Part shown: one piece after another, positions 45,843 to 56,309 of the stretch | Layout of the letters: each line of letters starts with the position of its first letter | Numbering within the stretch: position 1 is the first letter of the stretch | From: Colwellia sp. 20A7 | Lineage (GTDB): Bacteria; Pseudomonadota; Gammaproteobacteria; Enterobacterales; Alteromonadaceae | DNA length: 64,000 nt | Assembly: GCF_009832865.1 (NCBI RefSeq) | Contig: NZ_CP047130.1 | Location: forward strand, 806,001 to 870,000 | Direction: 5' to 3' | Position numbers and translations under genes: made by a program | The notes under the pieces: generated by a model | Database searches by the model: none | The model's input: only the letters and a program-made list of their open reading frames with translations | What the model was told of the DNA's origin: nothing

Positions 45843-46565
45843 ATGTCATGGTCTAGAATTAGCAGGAAATATCATAAGTGGTTAATGCTATTTGTTGGTT
45901 TCCAATTTGTTGTTTGGTCAATATCTGGTGCCTACATGGTGATTTTCGATCTTGATTATATTCATGGCGATAATTTGGTTGTTAATAACCAATCCTCGTT
46001 GAAAGAGTCTCAAATTAACTATCCTGTTGCCAAGCTTTATAGGCATTATCCTAATGCGAAAAATGTAGAGCTCACAAGCATACAAGGAAATGCTGTTTAT
46101 CGTTTTAGTAACGATGATGGAAAGCATTTGCTCAGTGCTGATACTGGGATCTTACTTTCGCCCATTAATGAACGTTATGCCGTAGGTATCGCCAAATATT
46201 CATACATACAGTCTAATACAGTAATAAAAAAGGTGAGTTTGATTACAGAAAACCCTCCTTTTGAATTAAGCGCTAGGCATTTACCTGTATGGCGAGTTGA
46301 TTTTAAGGGTTTTTCTAATCCAAGTCTTTATATTAATACTCAAACAGGGGAGGTAGTCACAAAAAGACATCTTTTTTGGCGGATATTTGATTGGATGTTT
46401 AGTTTTCATGTGATGGATTATGTGGAAGAAGATGCCAGTAATAAGCTGTTATTTGTTTTTATTGTCTTATCGTTGGTGGCTAGTTTTTTTGGTTTAATAC
46501 TCACTTATTTTTACGTATTCAAACGAAGTAGCAATAAAAATAAAAGCATAACGGAGGACGCATGA
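45843..46565 (+). CDS. PepSY-associated transmembrane protein 1
   Basis: A 240-aa inner-membrane protein. An N-terminal helix (about 14-36, WLMLFVGFQFVVWSISGAYM) is followed by a periplasmic part with two PepSY-like stretches (VAKLYRHYPNAKNVELTSIQGNAVYRF and WRVDFKGFSNPSLYINTQTGEVV) and a C-terminal helix (about 200-225). Conserved HKW near the start and HVMDYVEEDASN near the end are typical of PepSY-TM proteins, some of which bind heme and are linked to iron or metal reduction. It lies 36 bases after the TonB receptor and overlaps the next gene (ATGA). RBS AAGGAAAA. Confidence 0.8.
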   Translation: MSWSRISRKYHKWLMLFVGFQFVVWSISGAYMVIFDLDYIHGDNLVVNNQSSLKESQINYPVAKLYRHYPNAKNVELTSIQGNAVYRFSNDDGKHLLSADTGILLSPINERYAVGIAKYSYIQSNTVIKKVSLITENPPFELSARHLPVWRVDFKGFSNPSLYINTQTGEVVTKRHLFWRIFDWMFSFHVMDYVEEDASNKLLFVFIVLSLVASFFGLILTYFYVFKRSSNKNKSITEDA

Positions 46566-47293
46566 AATTAGTTAAATGGCTACACAAGTGGCTTTCTGTT
46601 CTTATTGCTATACAGTTATTCATTTGGCTTGGTAGTGGTTTGTTTTTTAATTTGATGGACTCTAACAAAGCGAGAGGAAATGAGAATCGACTTAGCAATT
46701 TAGCGGTAATGAAGATAGATCATGAGCGCTTGTTAGAGCCAAGTTATATTCTTAGCCAATTCAAGATAGAAAAGCCTCAGAAGCCGGTAAATTCAATAAA
46801 ATTGATTCACTTAATCGATCAACCTTATTATTTACTGAATCATCATTTGGGTTTGTATCAACATTTTTATAATGAACATTCGTTAGTTGGTGCTTATACC
46901 GGAGAAATGAAAATTATTGATAGAACGATGGCGAAAAAATTAGCTAAGGCCACTTATAGTGGTACGGGAAATATAGGTGTAGCTGAAAGGATATCACCGC
47001 CTATTGATGATTTTCCAAAAGAACAAAACGCTTTGTGGCGAGTTAACTTTGATGATGCGTTATACACCAGTGTTTATATCGATGCTAGTTCAGGGAGAGT
47101 CATTGGGCATAGTAACGATGATAAACGCTTTGCTGACTTTTTCTTTATGTTGCACTTTATGGATTATGGAACATCAGGTGGTTTTAATAATTGGCAAATA
47201 ATACTATTTTCAATATTAACGTTAATTTTTTGTATAACAGGTTTTGTTTGGACGTTAGATTTACTAATTAAAGGACGTTATAAAATAAAGTAG
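46562..47293 (+). CDS. PepSY-associated transmembrane protein 2
   Basis: A 243-aa paralogue-like partner of the preceding protein, with the same layout: HKW near residue 8, a first helix (about 11-32), a periplasmic PepSY-like domain ending WRVNFDDALYTSVYIDASSGRVIG, then FMLHFMDYGTSGGFNNWQ and a last helix (about 215-236). The two genes overlap by four bases and probably make a heterodimer. Next to a TonB receptor and a copper efflux set, a periplasmic metal-reduction or metal-release role is plausible but unproven. Confidence 0.8.
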   Translation: MKLVKWLHKWLSVLIAIQLFIWLGSGLFFNLMDSNKARGNENRLSNLAVMKIDHERLLEPSYILSQFKIEKPQKPVNSIKLIHLIDQPYYLLNHHLGLYQHFYNEHSLVGAYTGEMKIIDRTMAKKLAKATYSGTGNIGVAERISPPIDDFPKEQNALWRVNFDDALYTSVYIDASSGRVIGHSNDDKRFADFFFMLHFMDYGTSGGFNNWQIILFSILTLIFCITGFVWTLDLLIKGRYKIK

Positions 47294-47404
47294 TGGCAGG
47301 GTAAAGCGAGGAAGAAGGCAGACTAGCCGTAATACAGGTTAATAATTGCTAATATATTGAAGCTGTAAATTGCATTGAAGCGGAAAAAATAAGCGAGTAG
47401 AAAC

Positions 47405-47446
47405 AAAAAAGCGAAGATTAACAGATGTTAATACTTCGCTTTTTAC
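47405..47446. terminator. Bidirectional terminator between PepSY gene and csp
   Basis: GCGAAG-ATTAAC / GTTAAT-CTTCGC (47411-47439, one bulged A) with an A-run before and a T-run after. It can end both the PepSY transcript on the plus strand and csp on the minus strand. Confidence 0.85.
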
Positions 47447-47487
47447 AGAATTAGATTCTCAAATGAGAAGGTCTATTTAGCTATAAA

Positions 47488-47697
47488 TTATACAGCTAGA
47501 ACGTTTTCTGCTTCAGGGCCTTTTTGACCTTGTTTAACAGTGAACGTTACCGCTTGACCGTCAGCTAGAGTACGGAAACCGTCTCCAGAGATAGCACTGA
47601 AGTGAACAAACACGTCAGGACCATTTTCTTGTTCTATAAAACCGAAACCTTTAGTTTCGTTGAAAAATTTAACTTTACCAGTAACTGAATCAGACAT
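47488..47697 (-). CDS. CspA-family cold-shock protein
   Basis: A 69-aa single OB-fold cold-shock domain. RNP1 KGFGFIEQ and RNP2 VFVHFSAI are both intact, with the basic N-terminus [13 protein letters not shown]. It binds single-stranded RNA and DNA and melts RNA structure in the cold. Monocistronic, with a bidirectional terminator downstream and a long structured upstream region, typical for cold-shock mRNA control. Which Csp paralogue this is cannot be told from sequence alone. Confidence 0.95.
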   Translation of the reverse strand: MSDSVTGKVKFFNETKGFGFIEQENGPDVFVHFSAISGDGFRTLADGQAVTFTVKQGQKGPEAENVLAV

Positions 47698-47734
47698 ACT
47701 TACATTTTCCCGTAGTCATAAATAATATTAATGT

Positions 47735-47775
47735 GGTGATTTTTTGATGAGTAAATTCTCAAAAAAAATATCACC
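47735..47775 (-). promoter_or_regulatory. Long hairpin in the csp 5' leader
   Basis: On the minus strand, GGTGAT, a T-run and GAG pair with CTC, an A-run and ATCACC across a six-base loop, ending about 37 bases before the csp start codon. It lies where cspA-type mRNAs carry temperature-sensitive leader structure. The role is inferred from position. Confidence 0.5.
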
Positions 47776-48140
47776 GTTTTTACCCGAGTAAATGCCCTCT
47801 ACCATAAGTAGTACAGGCAGAGGAAGGAAACAAACTATATTCGTAACAAAAAGTATTTGGAACAAACAACCAGTTTGCATTGCCTAAAATCCATTTGTTA
47901 AGAATGCACAAGTACCTAAATACTTGGTAAATCTAAAACAAAAGTTAGTATCAACCTTCATCCGCAACACAAAAACTCAACGCAATTGCAGCATAGCACA
48001 GTTGTTTTTAATTTGCTTTATAAAAAACTCAAATAGTTCAATTTTTTATGGAAATAAAAGATAATACAGCGGGGGGGATATGTAGGTGGTTGTTTATTAT
48101 TAAATTATTTTATAAAAATTAAAAAATATATTTTTAATTT
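47776..48140 (-). other. csp promoter and leader region
   Basis: No gene is seen. On the minus strand it should hold the csp promoter and most of its leader. Small inverted repeats such as CAAGTA / TACTTG (around 47910-47927) are present. A run of seven G residues occurs near 48071. Confidence 0.4.
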
Positions 48141-48176
48141 CCGTCAACACTACGGCGGTTTTCGTAGTGTTGGCGG
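48141..48176 (-). terminator. Strong hairpin downstream of valS
   Basis: A 14-bp stem CCGTCAACACTACG / CGTAGTGTTGGCGG (one wobble) with an eight-base loop, 20 bases beyond the valS stop. On the minus strand it is followed by an A/T-rich stretch rather than a pure T-run, so it is probably a terminator or 3' stabiliser. Confidence 0.65.
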
Positions 48177-48196
48177 AATATTACTCTTGTACTAAA

Positions 48197-51055
48197 CTAT
48201 AACGCTGCTATTTGATCTTTTTGCTCTTGAATTTTTGCAAGCGTAGATTCAGCTTCAGCTAATTTAGCTTCTTCTTTGGCAATAACTGCAGGTGGAGCTT
48301 TACTAACAAAATTTTCATTGCTTAGCTTGCCACGAACTCGAGCTGCTTCTTTATCAAGTTTATCAATAGCTTTATCTAAACGCGCTATTTCAGCTTCTTT
48401 ATCAATTAAACCTGCCATTGGTATAAGAACAGATAAATCACCAACCACAGCTGATGCACAAGCTGGACCTTGTTCACTTTCTGCTAATACAGTAATGCTT
48501 TCAAGTTTTGCTAGCGAACTTAAAAATTGTTCATTTTCATTTAAGCGACGTTGATCGTTATCGTTTACGTTTTTAAGTAATACTGGTAGTTCTTTACTAG
48601 GTGAAATATCCATTTCGCCACGAATGTTACGAATGGCAATAATAAATTGTTTAACCCACTCTAAATCATCAATTGATTGTTGATCACATTTGCTAGCGTC
48701 AAATTCAGGAAATGCCTGAATCATAATTGAATCACCTTTTTTAGCAAAAACACTTAATGGTTGAACGCGTTGCCAAATAGTTTCGGTGATAAACGGCATA
48801 ATAGGGTGCATTAAACGTAGCAATGCCTCTAAAACGTTGACTAACGTATGACGCGTACCACGCTGTTGTGCTTCGTTACCCTTGAATAAAATAGGTTTAG
48901 TTAATTCTAAATACCAATCACAGAATTGATTCCAAGTGAATTCATATAAAGCCTGTGAAGCAAGGTCAAAACGGTAAGTATCAAAAGCTTCATGAACCGT
49001 TTTTACTGTTTGTTCAAACTGACCTATGATCCAACGGTCAGCAAGAGACAATTCCATTTCGCCGCCACTTGCTCCGCAATCAAATTCTTCAGTGTTCATC
49101 ATTACATAACGGCTAGCATTCCATAACTTATTGGTAAAGTTACGGTAACCTTCTAAACGTTTCATATCCCAGCTAATATCACGACCTGTAGTCGCAACCG
49201 ATGTTAAGGTAAAGCGTAAAGCATCAGTCCCGTGTGCTTCAATACCATTTGGGTATTCTTTTCTGGTTAGTTTTTCAATTTTAGCGGCCAATTTAGGCTG
49301 CATCATATTGCCAGTACGTTTTTGTAATAAATTTTCAAGTGAAATACCGTCAATCATATCTAAAGGATCAACTACGTTACCTTTTGATTTACTCATTTTA
49401 TCGCCATTTTCATCGCGAATAAGACCAGTCATGTATACTTTCTTGAAAGGTATTTGTGCTTTGCCATTTTCATCTTTGTTGAAGTGCATAGTCATCATGA
49501 TCATGCGAGCAACCCAGAAGAAAATAATATCGAAACCTGTTACTAGAACATCAGTTGGGTGAAAAGTTTTTAAATCTTCAGTGTCTTTTGGCCATCCTAA
49601 CGTTGAGAATGTCCAAAGTGCAGATGAGAACCAAGTATCAAGTACATCATCATCTTGGCTTAATTTGATATCATCACTAATGTTGTTATTAGCGCGCACT
49701 TCAGCTTCAGTACGACCAACATAAACTTTGCCGCTTTCGTCATACCAAGCTGGAATTCTGTGTCCCCACCAAAGTTGACGTGAAATACACCAGTCTTGAA
49801 TGTTGTTCATCCAAGCAAAGTACATATTTTCGTATTGCTTAGGTACAAATTCAATTTGACCATCTTTTACTGCATCAACAGCAGGGCCGGCTAGTTTTTC
49901 AACACGTACATACCATTGGTCAGTTAAAAGAGGTTCAATGATAACGCCAGATCTATCACCGTATGGTGCTACTAAATCATGGTCTTTTACTTCAACTAAT
50001 AAGCCAAGTTCGTCAAATTTAGCAACGATCGCTTTACGGGCAACAAATCTGTCCATACCTGCGAATTCGCTAGGTAATGTACCGTCGTATGCGTTACATA
50101 CTTCACCTTTAGTGTCATAAACTTCAGCGGTAGCTAATACTGCTGCGTCTTTATCAAAAATATTGATTTGTGGCAGTGCATGACGTTTACCTACTTCATT
50201 ATCGTTAAAGTCATGGGCAGGGGTGATTTTTACACAACCCGTGCCTTTGTCCATATCAGCATGATCATCGCCAACAATAGGTATTAAACGATTAACTAAT
50301 GGTAATAGTACTTGTTTGCCAATTAAATCTTTATAACGAGGATCTTCAGGATTAACCGCAACACCAGTATCACCTAACATGGTTTCTGGACGCGTAGTTG
50401 CTACCACTAAATAATCAAGACCTTCAGCCGTTTTTTGACCATCAGCAAGTGGATAACGCAAATGCCACATGTGACCTTTTTTGTCTTTATTTTCTACTTC
50501 TAAATCTGAAATAGCGGTATGAAATTTTGGATCCCAGTTTACTAAGCGTTTACCGCGATAAATAAGGTCGTCTTCAAATAAGCGTACAAACACTTCTTGT
50601 ACTGCTTCAGACATACCGTCGTCCATGGTAAAGCGTTCACGTGTCCAATCGATAGAGTTACCTAAACGGCGCATTTGTTTACCAATAGTGCCGCCAGATT
50701 CTTCTTTCCATTCCCAAATCTTATCGATAAAACCTTCACGACCATAATCGTGACGGGTTTTATCTTCTTCAGCAGCAATCTTACGCTCAACAACCATTTG
50801 AGTGGCAATACCGGCATGATCACAACCCGTTTGCCATAAGGTGTTTTTACCTTGCATACGTTGGTATCGAATTAAGGTATCCATGATGGTTTGTTGAAAA
50901 GCATGTCCCATATGTAAAGAGCCGGTGACATTAGGCGGTGGAATTGCAATGCTATAGCTATCGCCTTCACCTGTTGGGCTAAAGTAACCTTGCTCTTCCC
51001 AGCTGGTATATAAAGATTGTTCAATGTCGGTTGGGTTGAATGTTTTTTCCATCAT
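48197..51055 (-). CDS. valS: Valyl-tRNA synthetase
   Basis: A 952-aa class Ia synthetase. The HIGH motif appears as HMGH in [15 protein letters not shown], and KMSKS is exact ([13 protein letters not shown]). The editing domain includes [17 protein letters not shown], and the C-terminal coiled-coil arm is present ([19 protein letters not shown]). The length is normal for gammaproteobacteria. It charges tRNA-Val. It is the last gene of a pepA-holC-valS group, 70 bases after holC. A second ATG directly after the first (51052) is an equally possible start. Confidence 0.98.
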   Translation of the reverse strand: MMEKTFNPTDIEQSLYTSWEEQGYFSPTGEGDSYSIAIPPPNVTGSLHMGHAFQQTIMDTLIRYQRMQGKNTLWQTGCDHAGIATQMVVERKIAAEEDKTRHDYGREGFIDKIWEWKEESGGTIGKQMRRLGNSIDWTRERFTMDDGMSEAVQEVFVRLFEDDLIYRGKRLVNWDPKFHTAISDLEVENKDKKGHMWHLRYPLADGQKTAEGLDYLVVATTRPETMLGDTGVAVNPEDPRYKDLIGKQVLLPLVNRLIPIVGDDHADMDKGTGCVKITPAHDFNDNEVGKRHALPQINIFDKDAAVLATAEVYDTKGEVCNAYDGTLPSEFAGMDRFVARKAIVAKFDELGLLVEVKDHDLVAPYGDRSGVIIEPLLTDQWYVRVEKLAGPAVDAVKDGQIEFVPKQYENMYFAWMNNIQDWCISRQLWWGHRIPAWYDESGKVYVGRTEAEVRANNNISDDIKLSQDDDVLDTWFSSALWTFSTLGWPKDTEDLKTFHPTDVLVTGFDIIFFWVARMIMMTMHFNKDENGKAQIPFKKVYMTGLIRDENGDKMSKSKGNVVDPLDMIDGISLENLLQKRTGNMMQPKLAAKIEKLTRKEYPNGIEAHGTDALRFTLTSVATTGRDISWDMKRLEGYRNFTNKLWNASRYVMMNTEEFDCGASGGEMELSLADRWIIGQFEQTVKTVHEAFDTYRFDLASQALYEFTWNQFCDWYLELTKPILFKGNEAQQRGTRHTLVNVLEALLRLMHPIMPFITETIWQRVQPLSVFAKKGDSIMIQAFPEFDASKCDQQSIDDLEWVKQFIIAIRNIRGEMDISPSKELPVLLKNVNDNDQRRLNENEQFLSSLAKLESITVLAESEQGPACASAVVGDLSVLIPMAGLIDKEAEIARLDKAIDKLDKEAARVRGKLSNENFVSKAPPAVIAKEEAKLAEAESTLAKIQEQKDQIAAL

Positions 51056-51125
51056 TGTTCCGGTATAAAAAGTTGTTAATGGTAAGTTGAATTAAGACTT
51101 TGCAGAATTTAAGGTGCAACCTATA

Positions 51126-51599
51126 TTATTGTGGCTGTGCCACGGCTTGATTGTTTACTTGAAAGCCCAATTGTCGACACGTTTTAAAACGCTCACGGGC
51201 TTTTTGTTTTAATGTTTCATCGCTAGGTACAAAATCAACAATAAATTGAAATTGATTAGCAAACGTTGGCATAGTTTCGGTTAAGTTGATTAAAACAGGG
51301 CGGCGTCCACGTAGCGGTTTATCGCTAATTTCCACCATAGCACCTTGTTTTGGTCCTTCTCCAACCAAGTTATGAGGCACAAAACTATCAGTGTCAAATG
51401 CCCATAACAATTCGTCAATTTTTTCTGCTTGTTCTTTATCTTGTGTATAAATAAATACGCGCTGATTTTGACGATAAAAATGGCTTGCTTGCAAACAGGC
51501 ATGATAAAACGCTGAACTTTTATCTGTTGTTTCAGCATTGTTATCATTATTTTCTGCCTTCTCGTCATTGAGAAGGTAAAACATAACCTGTGTTTGCAT
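51126..51599 (-). CDS. holC: DNA polymerase III chi subunit
   Basis: 157 aa, close to E. coli HolC (147 aa), with a ~15-residue acidic, Asn-rich insertion near the start (DEKAENNDNNAETTD). The family pattern is visible: HACLQASHFYRQNQRVFIYTQDKEQAEKIDELLW, then FVPHNLVGEGP and RRPVLINL. Chi links the clamp loader to single-strand-binding protein. The pepA-holC-valS order is conserved in many gammaproteobacteria and supports the call despite modest conservation. Confidence 0.93.
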   Translation of the reverse strand: MQTQVMFYLLNDEKAENNDNNAETTDKSSAFYHACLQASHFYRQNQRVFIYTQDKEQAEKIDELLWAFDTDSFVPHNLVGEGPKQGAMVEISDKPLRGRRPVLINLTETMPTFANQFQFIVDFVPSDETLKQKARERFKTCRQLGFQVNNQAVAQPQ

Positions 51600-51623
51600 G
51601 GTATTTGCCTAATTTAAGCGACG

Positions 51624-53132
51624 TTACTCGCCAAGCTCTTGACCTGCACGGTTAAGCATAAACTGCGTTAACATGCTAACAGGACGACCTGTAGAGCCCT
51701 TATCTTTACCACCACTGCGCCATGCAGTACCGGCAATATCTAAATGAGCCCAGTTATATTTTTTAGTAAAGCGCGCTAAGAAACAAGCGGCAGTAATTGT
51801 ACCTGCTTCTTTACCACCAATATTCGCCATATCAGCAAATGGGCTTTCAAGTTGTTCTTGGTAATCATCCCATAAAGGTAAGCGCCATGCTCTATCGCCA
51901 CTTTGCTCTGATGCATTTAATAGCTCATGAGCAAGTGGGTTATGAGAACTTAGTAAACCTGTAGCATGTTTACCTAAGGCAACAACACAAGCACCTGTTA
52001 ATGTCGCAACATCAATTACTGCTTCAGGATCAAATCGTTCAACATAGGTTAATGCATCACATAATACTAAACGGCCTTCGGCATCAGTGTTTAACACTTC
52101 AACTGTTTGTCCTGACATTGTCGTAAGGATATCACCAGGGCGATAAGCATTACTGCTTGGCATGTTTTCACAGCCAGCTAAAATGCCGATAACATTAATT
52201 GGTAAATTTAATTCAGCTAGTGCATGCATAGCGCCTAATACACCGGCAGCACCGCCCATGTCATATTTCATTTCGTCCATGCCAGCGCCAGGTTTTAATG
52301 AGATACCACCACTGTCAAAAGTAAGACCTTTACCAACTAATACTAGTGGTTTAGAGTCATCATCAATACCTTTGTAAGTCATAATGCTCATTAAAGACTC
52401 ATTTACTGAACCTCGGCCTACAGCTAAGTATGAACCCATACCAAGCTCTTCCATTTCTTGTTCACCAATAATAGTTGTTGATACTCTATCGTAATCATTG
52501 GCTAAAATTTTGGCTTGCTCTGCTAAATATGCAGGGTTACAAATATTTGGTGGCATATTCGCAACATTTTTACAGGTTGTAATACCTTCAGCAATGGCTA
52601 ATGCATGGCTGATAGCGCGCTCACCAATTGGTAGTTCGCGACGAGTAGGTACGTTAAAAACTACTTTACGTAACGGTCGACGAGGCTCTTCTTTATGAGT
52701 TTTTAAACTATTGAAACTGTATAAACCATCTTGGGTTGCTTCTACCGCTTGACGTATTTTCCAATAAGTATCACGGCCTTTAACATGAAGTTCAGATAAG
52801 AAACATACCGCTTCCATTGAACCAGTTTCATTTAATGTATTAATAGTTTTTTTGATTATTTGGCGATATTGACGTTCATCTAATTCACGTTCTTTACCAC
52901 AACCAACTAATAAAACACGTTCACTAAGAATATTAGGTACATGATGTAACAATAACATCTGTCCAGACTTGCCTTCTAAATCACCTTTACGCAAAAGATT
53001 GCTTATATAGCCTTCGCTTATTTCATCAAGTTGTTCTGCTGTTGAACTAAGACGACGAGGTTCAAATACACCAACAACAATACAGGCACTACGTTGCTTT
53101 TCTGGGCTACCGCTTTTTATACCGAACTCCAT
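51624..53132 (-). CDS. pepA: Leucyl aminopeptidase (M17)
   Basis: 502 aa, normal for PepA (503 in E. coli). The catalytic domain contains the M17 signature [14 protein letters not shown] and the metal- and substrate-binding [17 protein letters not shown] and [13 protein letters not shown]. All metal ligands seem present. It is a cytoplasmic hexameric zinc/manganese aminopeptidase that in E. coli also binds DNA in plasmid resolution and pyrimidine regulation. It starts 218 bases from the divergent lptF gene and heads the pepA-holC-valS operon. AAAGGAGAAC precedes the ATG. Confidence 0.97.
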   Translation of the reverse strand: MEFGIKSGSPEKQRSACIVVGVFEPRRLSSTAEQLDEISEGYISNLLRKGDLEGKSGQMLLLHHVPNILSERVLLVGCGKERELDERQYRQIIKKTINTLNETGSMEAVCFLSELHVKGRDTYWKIRQAVEATQDGLYSFNSLKTHKEEPRRPLRKVVFNVPTRRELPIGERAISHALAIAEGITTCKNVANMPPNICNPAYLAEQAKILANDYDRVSTTIIGEQEMEELGMGSYLAVGRGSVNESLMSIMTYKGIDDDSKPLVLVGKGLTFDSGGISLKPGAGMDEMKYDMGGAAGVLGAMHALAELNLPINVIGILAGCENMPSSNAYRPGDILTTMSGQTVEVLNTDAEGRLVLCDALTYVERFDPEAVIDVATLTGACVVALGKHATGLLSSHNPLAHELLNASEQSGDRAWRLPLWDDYQEQLESPFADMANIGGKEAGTITAACFLARFTKKYNWAHLDIAGTAWRSGGKDKGSTGRPVSMLTQFMLNRAGQELGE

Positions 53133-53350
53133 GAAGTTCTCCTTTTACGTTTAATGAGGGTATCTCTTGCTAAAACTAGTAAAAAATTGCACTCTTAACT
53201 ATTCAAGTGATAGCGCTAAGGGCTATAATTATAGCTACATATATCAATTAATCTTATATGTCGACTATATAGTTTAGTTATGAAAACGGCAAGTTTACTA
53301 GAAAAACTTGTCGATTGTCAGAAAAAACACAGTTTTAATGGGATCTTTTT

Positions 53351-54508
53351 GTGATCATTTTTCGTTATTTATTAAAAGAAGTGGCAAAAACGCAGCTAGC
53401 AGTATTTTTTGTGTTGATGACCATTTTTATCAGTCAAAAATTTGTTCGAGTCCTGGGTGACGCCTCAGAAGGTAGCATTCCAGGACAAATGGTGATGATA
53501 TTCATTGCACTTAAAATTCCAGACTTGGCGGGCATGATGCTGCCTTTAAGTTTATTTTTAGGTATTTTATTGGCGTATGGCCGTATTTATGCGGATAACG
53601 AAATGACGGTGCTGCATTCTTGCGGGGTAAGTGAGTGGTATGTTGTACGAGTGACGTTAGTACTTGCTTTTATTACAGCCATTTTTACCGGTATTTTTAC
53701 GTTGTATTTAGCGCCGATGGCATCAGAGTATCAATATCAAGTAACCGACGAGCTAGCAGCTGATTCAGGCTTGAGTTCTTTAATTGCCGGGCGTTTTCAA
53801 AAAACAGGCAATGAAAAAGCGGTTGTTTTTATCCATGGTAAGAATCGAAATGACAACAGTTTTGATAAAGTGTTTGTAGCTCAATTGCCTAACTTAAATC
53901 ATCCAGAAGAGAGTATTATTAACTCTAGTTTGGTTTATGCAAAAAAAGGGCAAGTATTTGAGGAAGATTCAGGGTCTCAACGCTTAGTGTTAACCGAAGG
54001 TATGCGTTATCACAAAGATGCAACTAATGGAGTCTTTCAAGCGGTTACGTTTGATAAATACTATATACAAATTCAAGATCAAGAAGTAGAGCAAAAACAT
54101 CGTAAACTAAGTGCTTTACCTACACAGCAATTATTTAATTCAACCGATGTTAAGACCGCAGCTGAGTATAGCGCGACCATACAATGGCGTATTGCTTTCC
54201 CGCTTGCTTGTATTATTCTAACCTTTATTGCTGTACCACTGAGCGTTGTTAATCCTCGGCAAGGTAAATTTGCCAAAATGTTGCCAGCATTGATGCTCTT
54301 TTTAGGGTACTTTTTATTACTAACGGCAATGAAATCAGGGGTGGAACGACAAGCGTTACCTTCAGCTGTTGGTCTTTGGCCCATTCATATTAGCGCTTTA
54401 TTTTTAGGTATTATTCTTTTAATGAAAGAGCGCAGTAGCGGTAGAAAAATTAAAGCAAAACTCCCTAGTTTTAAGCGTAATACTAATAAAGTTCGAGGCC
54501 AAATCTAA
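53351..54508 (+). CDS. lptF: LPS export permease LptF
   Basis: A 385-aa GTG-started permease with six predicted helices: two to three at the N-terminus (IIFRYLLKEVAKTQLAVFFVLMT and FIALKIPDLAGMMLPLSLFLGILLAYGRIYADNE), a periplasmic beta-jellyroll (about 125-265) and three C-terminal helices. With LptG and LptB it drives extraction of lipopolysaccharide from the inner membrane. Its stop overlaps the lptG start (TAATG). Position opposite pepA is the standard gammaproteobacterial arrangement. Confidence 0.96.
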   Translation: MIIFRYLLKEVAKTQLAVFFVLMTIFISQKFVRVLGDASEGSIPGQMVMIFIALKIPDLAGMMLPLSLFLGILLAYGRIYADNEMTVLHSCGVSEWYVVRVTLVLAFITAIFTGIFTLYLAPMASEYQYQVTDELAADSGLSSLIAGRFQKTGNEKAVVFIHGKNRNDNSFDKVFVAQLPNLNHPEESIINSSLVYAKKGQVFEEDSGSQRLVLTEGMRYHKDATNGVFQAVTFDKYYIQIQDQEVEQKHRKLSALPTQQLFNSTDVKTAAEYSATIQWRIAFPLACIILTFIAVPLSVVNPRQGKFAKMLPALMLFLGYFLLLTAMKSGVERQALPSAVGLWPIHISALFLGIILLMKERSSGRKIKAKLPSFKRNTNKVRGQI

Positions 54509-55575
54509 TGAAAATATTAGATGTTTATATTGGGCGTATTGTCGCATCTACTACTTTTTTAACATTGGCCGTTTTTGTTAGTGTTAGCGGTATTATTAAA
54601 TTTGTTGAACAAATGCGTGCTGTTGGCCGAGGTAATTATGATTTATCTCACGCTGCACTGTATGTGCTTTATTCTGTACCTCGTGATATAGAAGTTTTCT
54701 TTCCTATGTCAGCGTTAATTGGCGGTTTAATTGGCATTGGCATGTTAGCGAGTAATAGTGAATTAGTGGTCATGCAAGCCGCTGGTTTGTCACGCTTAGA
54801 TATTATTAAATCGGTAATGAAAACGGCTATTTTACTTATTTTTGTTTCGATGGCTGTAGGAGAGTGGTTAGCACCGGAAGGTGAAGCAACAGCGAGAGAA
54901 ATTCGAGCTCAGGCAATATCAGGCGGCAGTTTAATATCTGCCAAAAATGGTGTGTGGGCCAAAGATGGTGATTACTTTGTTAATATTGGCGAAGTTTTAG
55001 AACAAGGTCAGTTAAAGAAAGTACAAATATATCGTTTTAATGACGATCTTAAATTAGATAGCTGGTTAAGTGCAGAATCTGCTGTGTATAAGAACGAAGC
55101 GTGGCTGTTATCAAACGTAGTAAATACTCAGTTAAGTGAACAAAAAATTACCAGTAGCACAACAGATAAAGAAGTCTGGGAGTCTTCATTAACACCTAAG
55201 AAATTAGGTGTAGTAACGGTAACGCCTGAATCATTGTCGATACGTGGCTTAGTGGATTATTTAGATTACTTAGAAGCGAATGAACAAGATCCTAGCCGAT
55301 ATCAATTAGCTTTTTGGCGAAAATTGGTTCAACCTGCAACGGTTGCTGTAATGTTATTAGTTGCCTTGTCATTTATTTTCGGACCACTACGCTCTGTTTC
55401 CATGGGCGCACGTATTATGATGGGCGTAATTACCGGTATTATCTTCTTTGTTTCTAATGAAGTATTAGGCTCATTAAGCTTGGTATACCAATTCCCACCA
55501 TTAATAGGCGCTATTTCGCCAAGTATAATATTCGTTGTATTAGCTTGGTATTTTATGAATAAAAAGCCAACATAA
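54508..55575 (+). CDS. lptG: LPS export permease LptG
   Basis: 355 aa, with the same six-helix plus jellyroll layout as LptF. The N-terminus MKILDVYIGRIVASTTFLTL and the coupling segment SALIGGLIGIGMLASNSELVVMQAAGLS are typical, as is the C-terminal FGPLRSVSMGARIMMGV. It forms the LptB2FG ABC transporter with LptF. Translation is coupled to lptF by a one-base overlap. A terminator follows at 55606. Confidence 0.96.
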   Translation: MKILDVYIGRIVASTTFLTLAVFVSVSGIIKFVEQMRAVGRGNYDLSHAALYVLYSVPRDIEVFFPMSALIGGLIGIGMLASNSELVVMQAAGLSRLDIIKSVMKTAILLIFVSMAVGEWLAPEGEATAREIRAQAISGGSLISAKNGVWAKDGDYFVNIGEVLEQGQLKKVQIYRFNDDLKLDSWLSAESAVYKNEAWLLSNVVNTQLSEQKITSSTTDKEVWESSLTPKKLGVVTVTPESLSIRGLVDYLDYLEANEQDPSRYQLAFWRKLVQPATVAVMLLVALSFIFGPLRSVSMGARIMMGVITGIIFFVSNEVLGSLSLVYQFPPLIGAISPSIIFVVLAWYFMNKKPT

Positions 55576-55605
55576 TTAAAGTTATGTATTACAAGTACCT
55601 TGTTG

Positions 55606-55650
55606 AGCAGAATCTAAAAATATCGAACTAAGATTGATTCTGCTTTATCG
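55606..55650 (+). terminator. Terminator after lptFG
   Basis: AGCAGAATC / GATTCTGCT stem (55606-55614 and 55636-55644) with a 21-base loop, followed by TT. It lies between the convergent lptG and RDD genes. Confidence 0.65.
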
Positions 55651-55670
55651 TTATAACAACTTGTGAGCCT

Positions 55671-56171
55671 CTATAGTCTACCTTTGTTTGCTTCTAATGA
55701 TAAAACTACAACTTCTGTGTTAGTGATTCTATCTTGTAAACTTAGCTTGTTTTTACGATCAAATATTACGGTTAAATTTCCTAAGCCAAGCAGAGTAGGG
55801 AGTAAACGTTTTATTCCAGTCATTTTAGTAATACGTGTACCGTCTTGATTTTGTACACGTAAACGCCATGCTTTCATACCTAAGGTTTGTCCTGTTCTTG
55901 ACCAAAAGAACACGAAGAAAAAGCTTACCCAGGCAATATTCCAACCATAAATAAATACGCTAAAAAGCAAAGAAGAGCGTTGCAAGTCTATTGGGTGGTC
56001 AAAGCCTTGCATATTTATAAGGCCGTATCTAATACATAAGTTGAAAATAAAAAAGGATATTGCACCGGCAAGCATATATACGGCAATAGCAATAAGTACG
56101 TCATAAATCCAAGAGCCAAAACGGCGACGGAATCCAGCGCGAGGAAATTCATTTAAATCAGTTGAAGTCAT
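55671..56171 (-). CDS. RDD-family membrane protein
   Basis: A 166-aa protein with the RDD signature: RRFGSWIYDVLIAIAVYML (Arg and two Asp-region residues in the first helix) and a later WSRTGQTLGMKAWRLRVQNQDG. Three to four transmembrane helices are predicted. Function of the family is poorly known; some members affect ion transport. It is often found next to lptG in this group of bacteria, on the opposite strand, as here. Confidence 0.88.
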   Translation of the reverse strand: MTSTDLNEFPRAGFRRRFGSWIYDVLIAIAVYMLAGAISFFIFNLCIRYGLINMQGFDHPIDLQRSSLLFSVFIYGWNIAWVSFFFVFFWSRTGQTLGMKAWRLRVQNQDGTRITKMTGIKRLLPTLLGLGNLTVIFDRKNKLSLQDRITNTEVVVLSLEANKGRL

Positions 56172-56267
56172 ACAAAGTGCTCAAATACGAGTGATAGATA
56201 AACAAAGGCCGTAGTCTATCAAAGACACAGCAATAGTTTAAGTAAGTAGTGTTCCATCGAAGAAATT

Positions 56268-56306
56268 AAGCTAGGGGAGTGTTTAAATAAAACATTCCCC
56301 TAGCCA
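56268..56306 (-). terminator. Terminator of the RND pump operon
   Basis: GCTAGGGGAGTGTTT / AAACATTCCCCTAGC, a 15-bp stem with one wobble and a five-base loop, just after the RND pump stop codon. The minus-strand tail TTAATTTCTT is moderately T-rich. Confidence 0.78.
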
Positions 56307-56309
56307 AGC

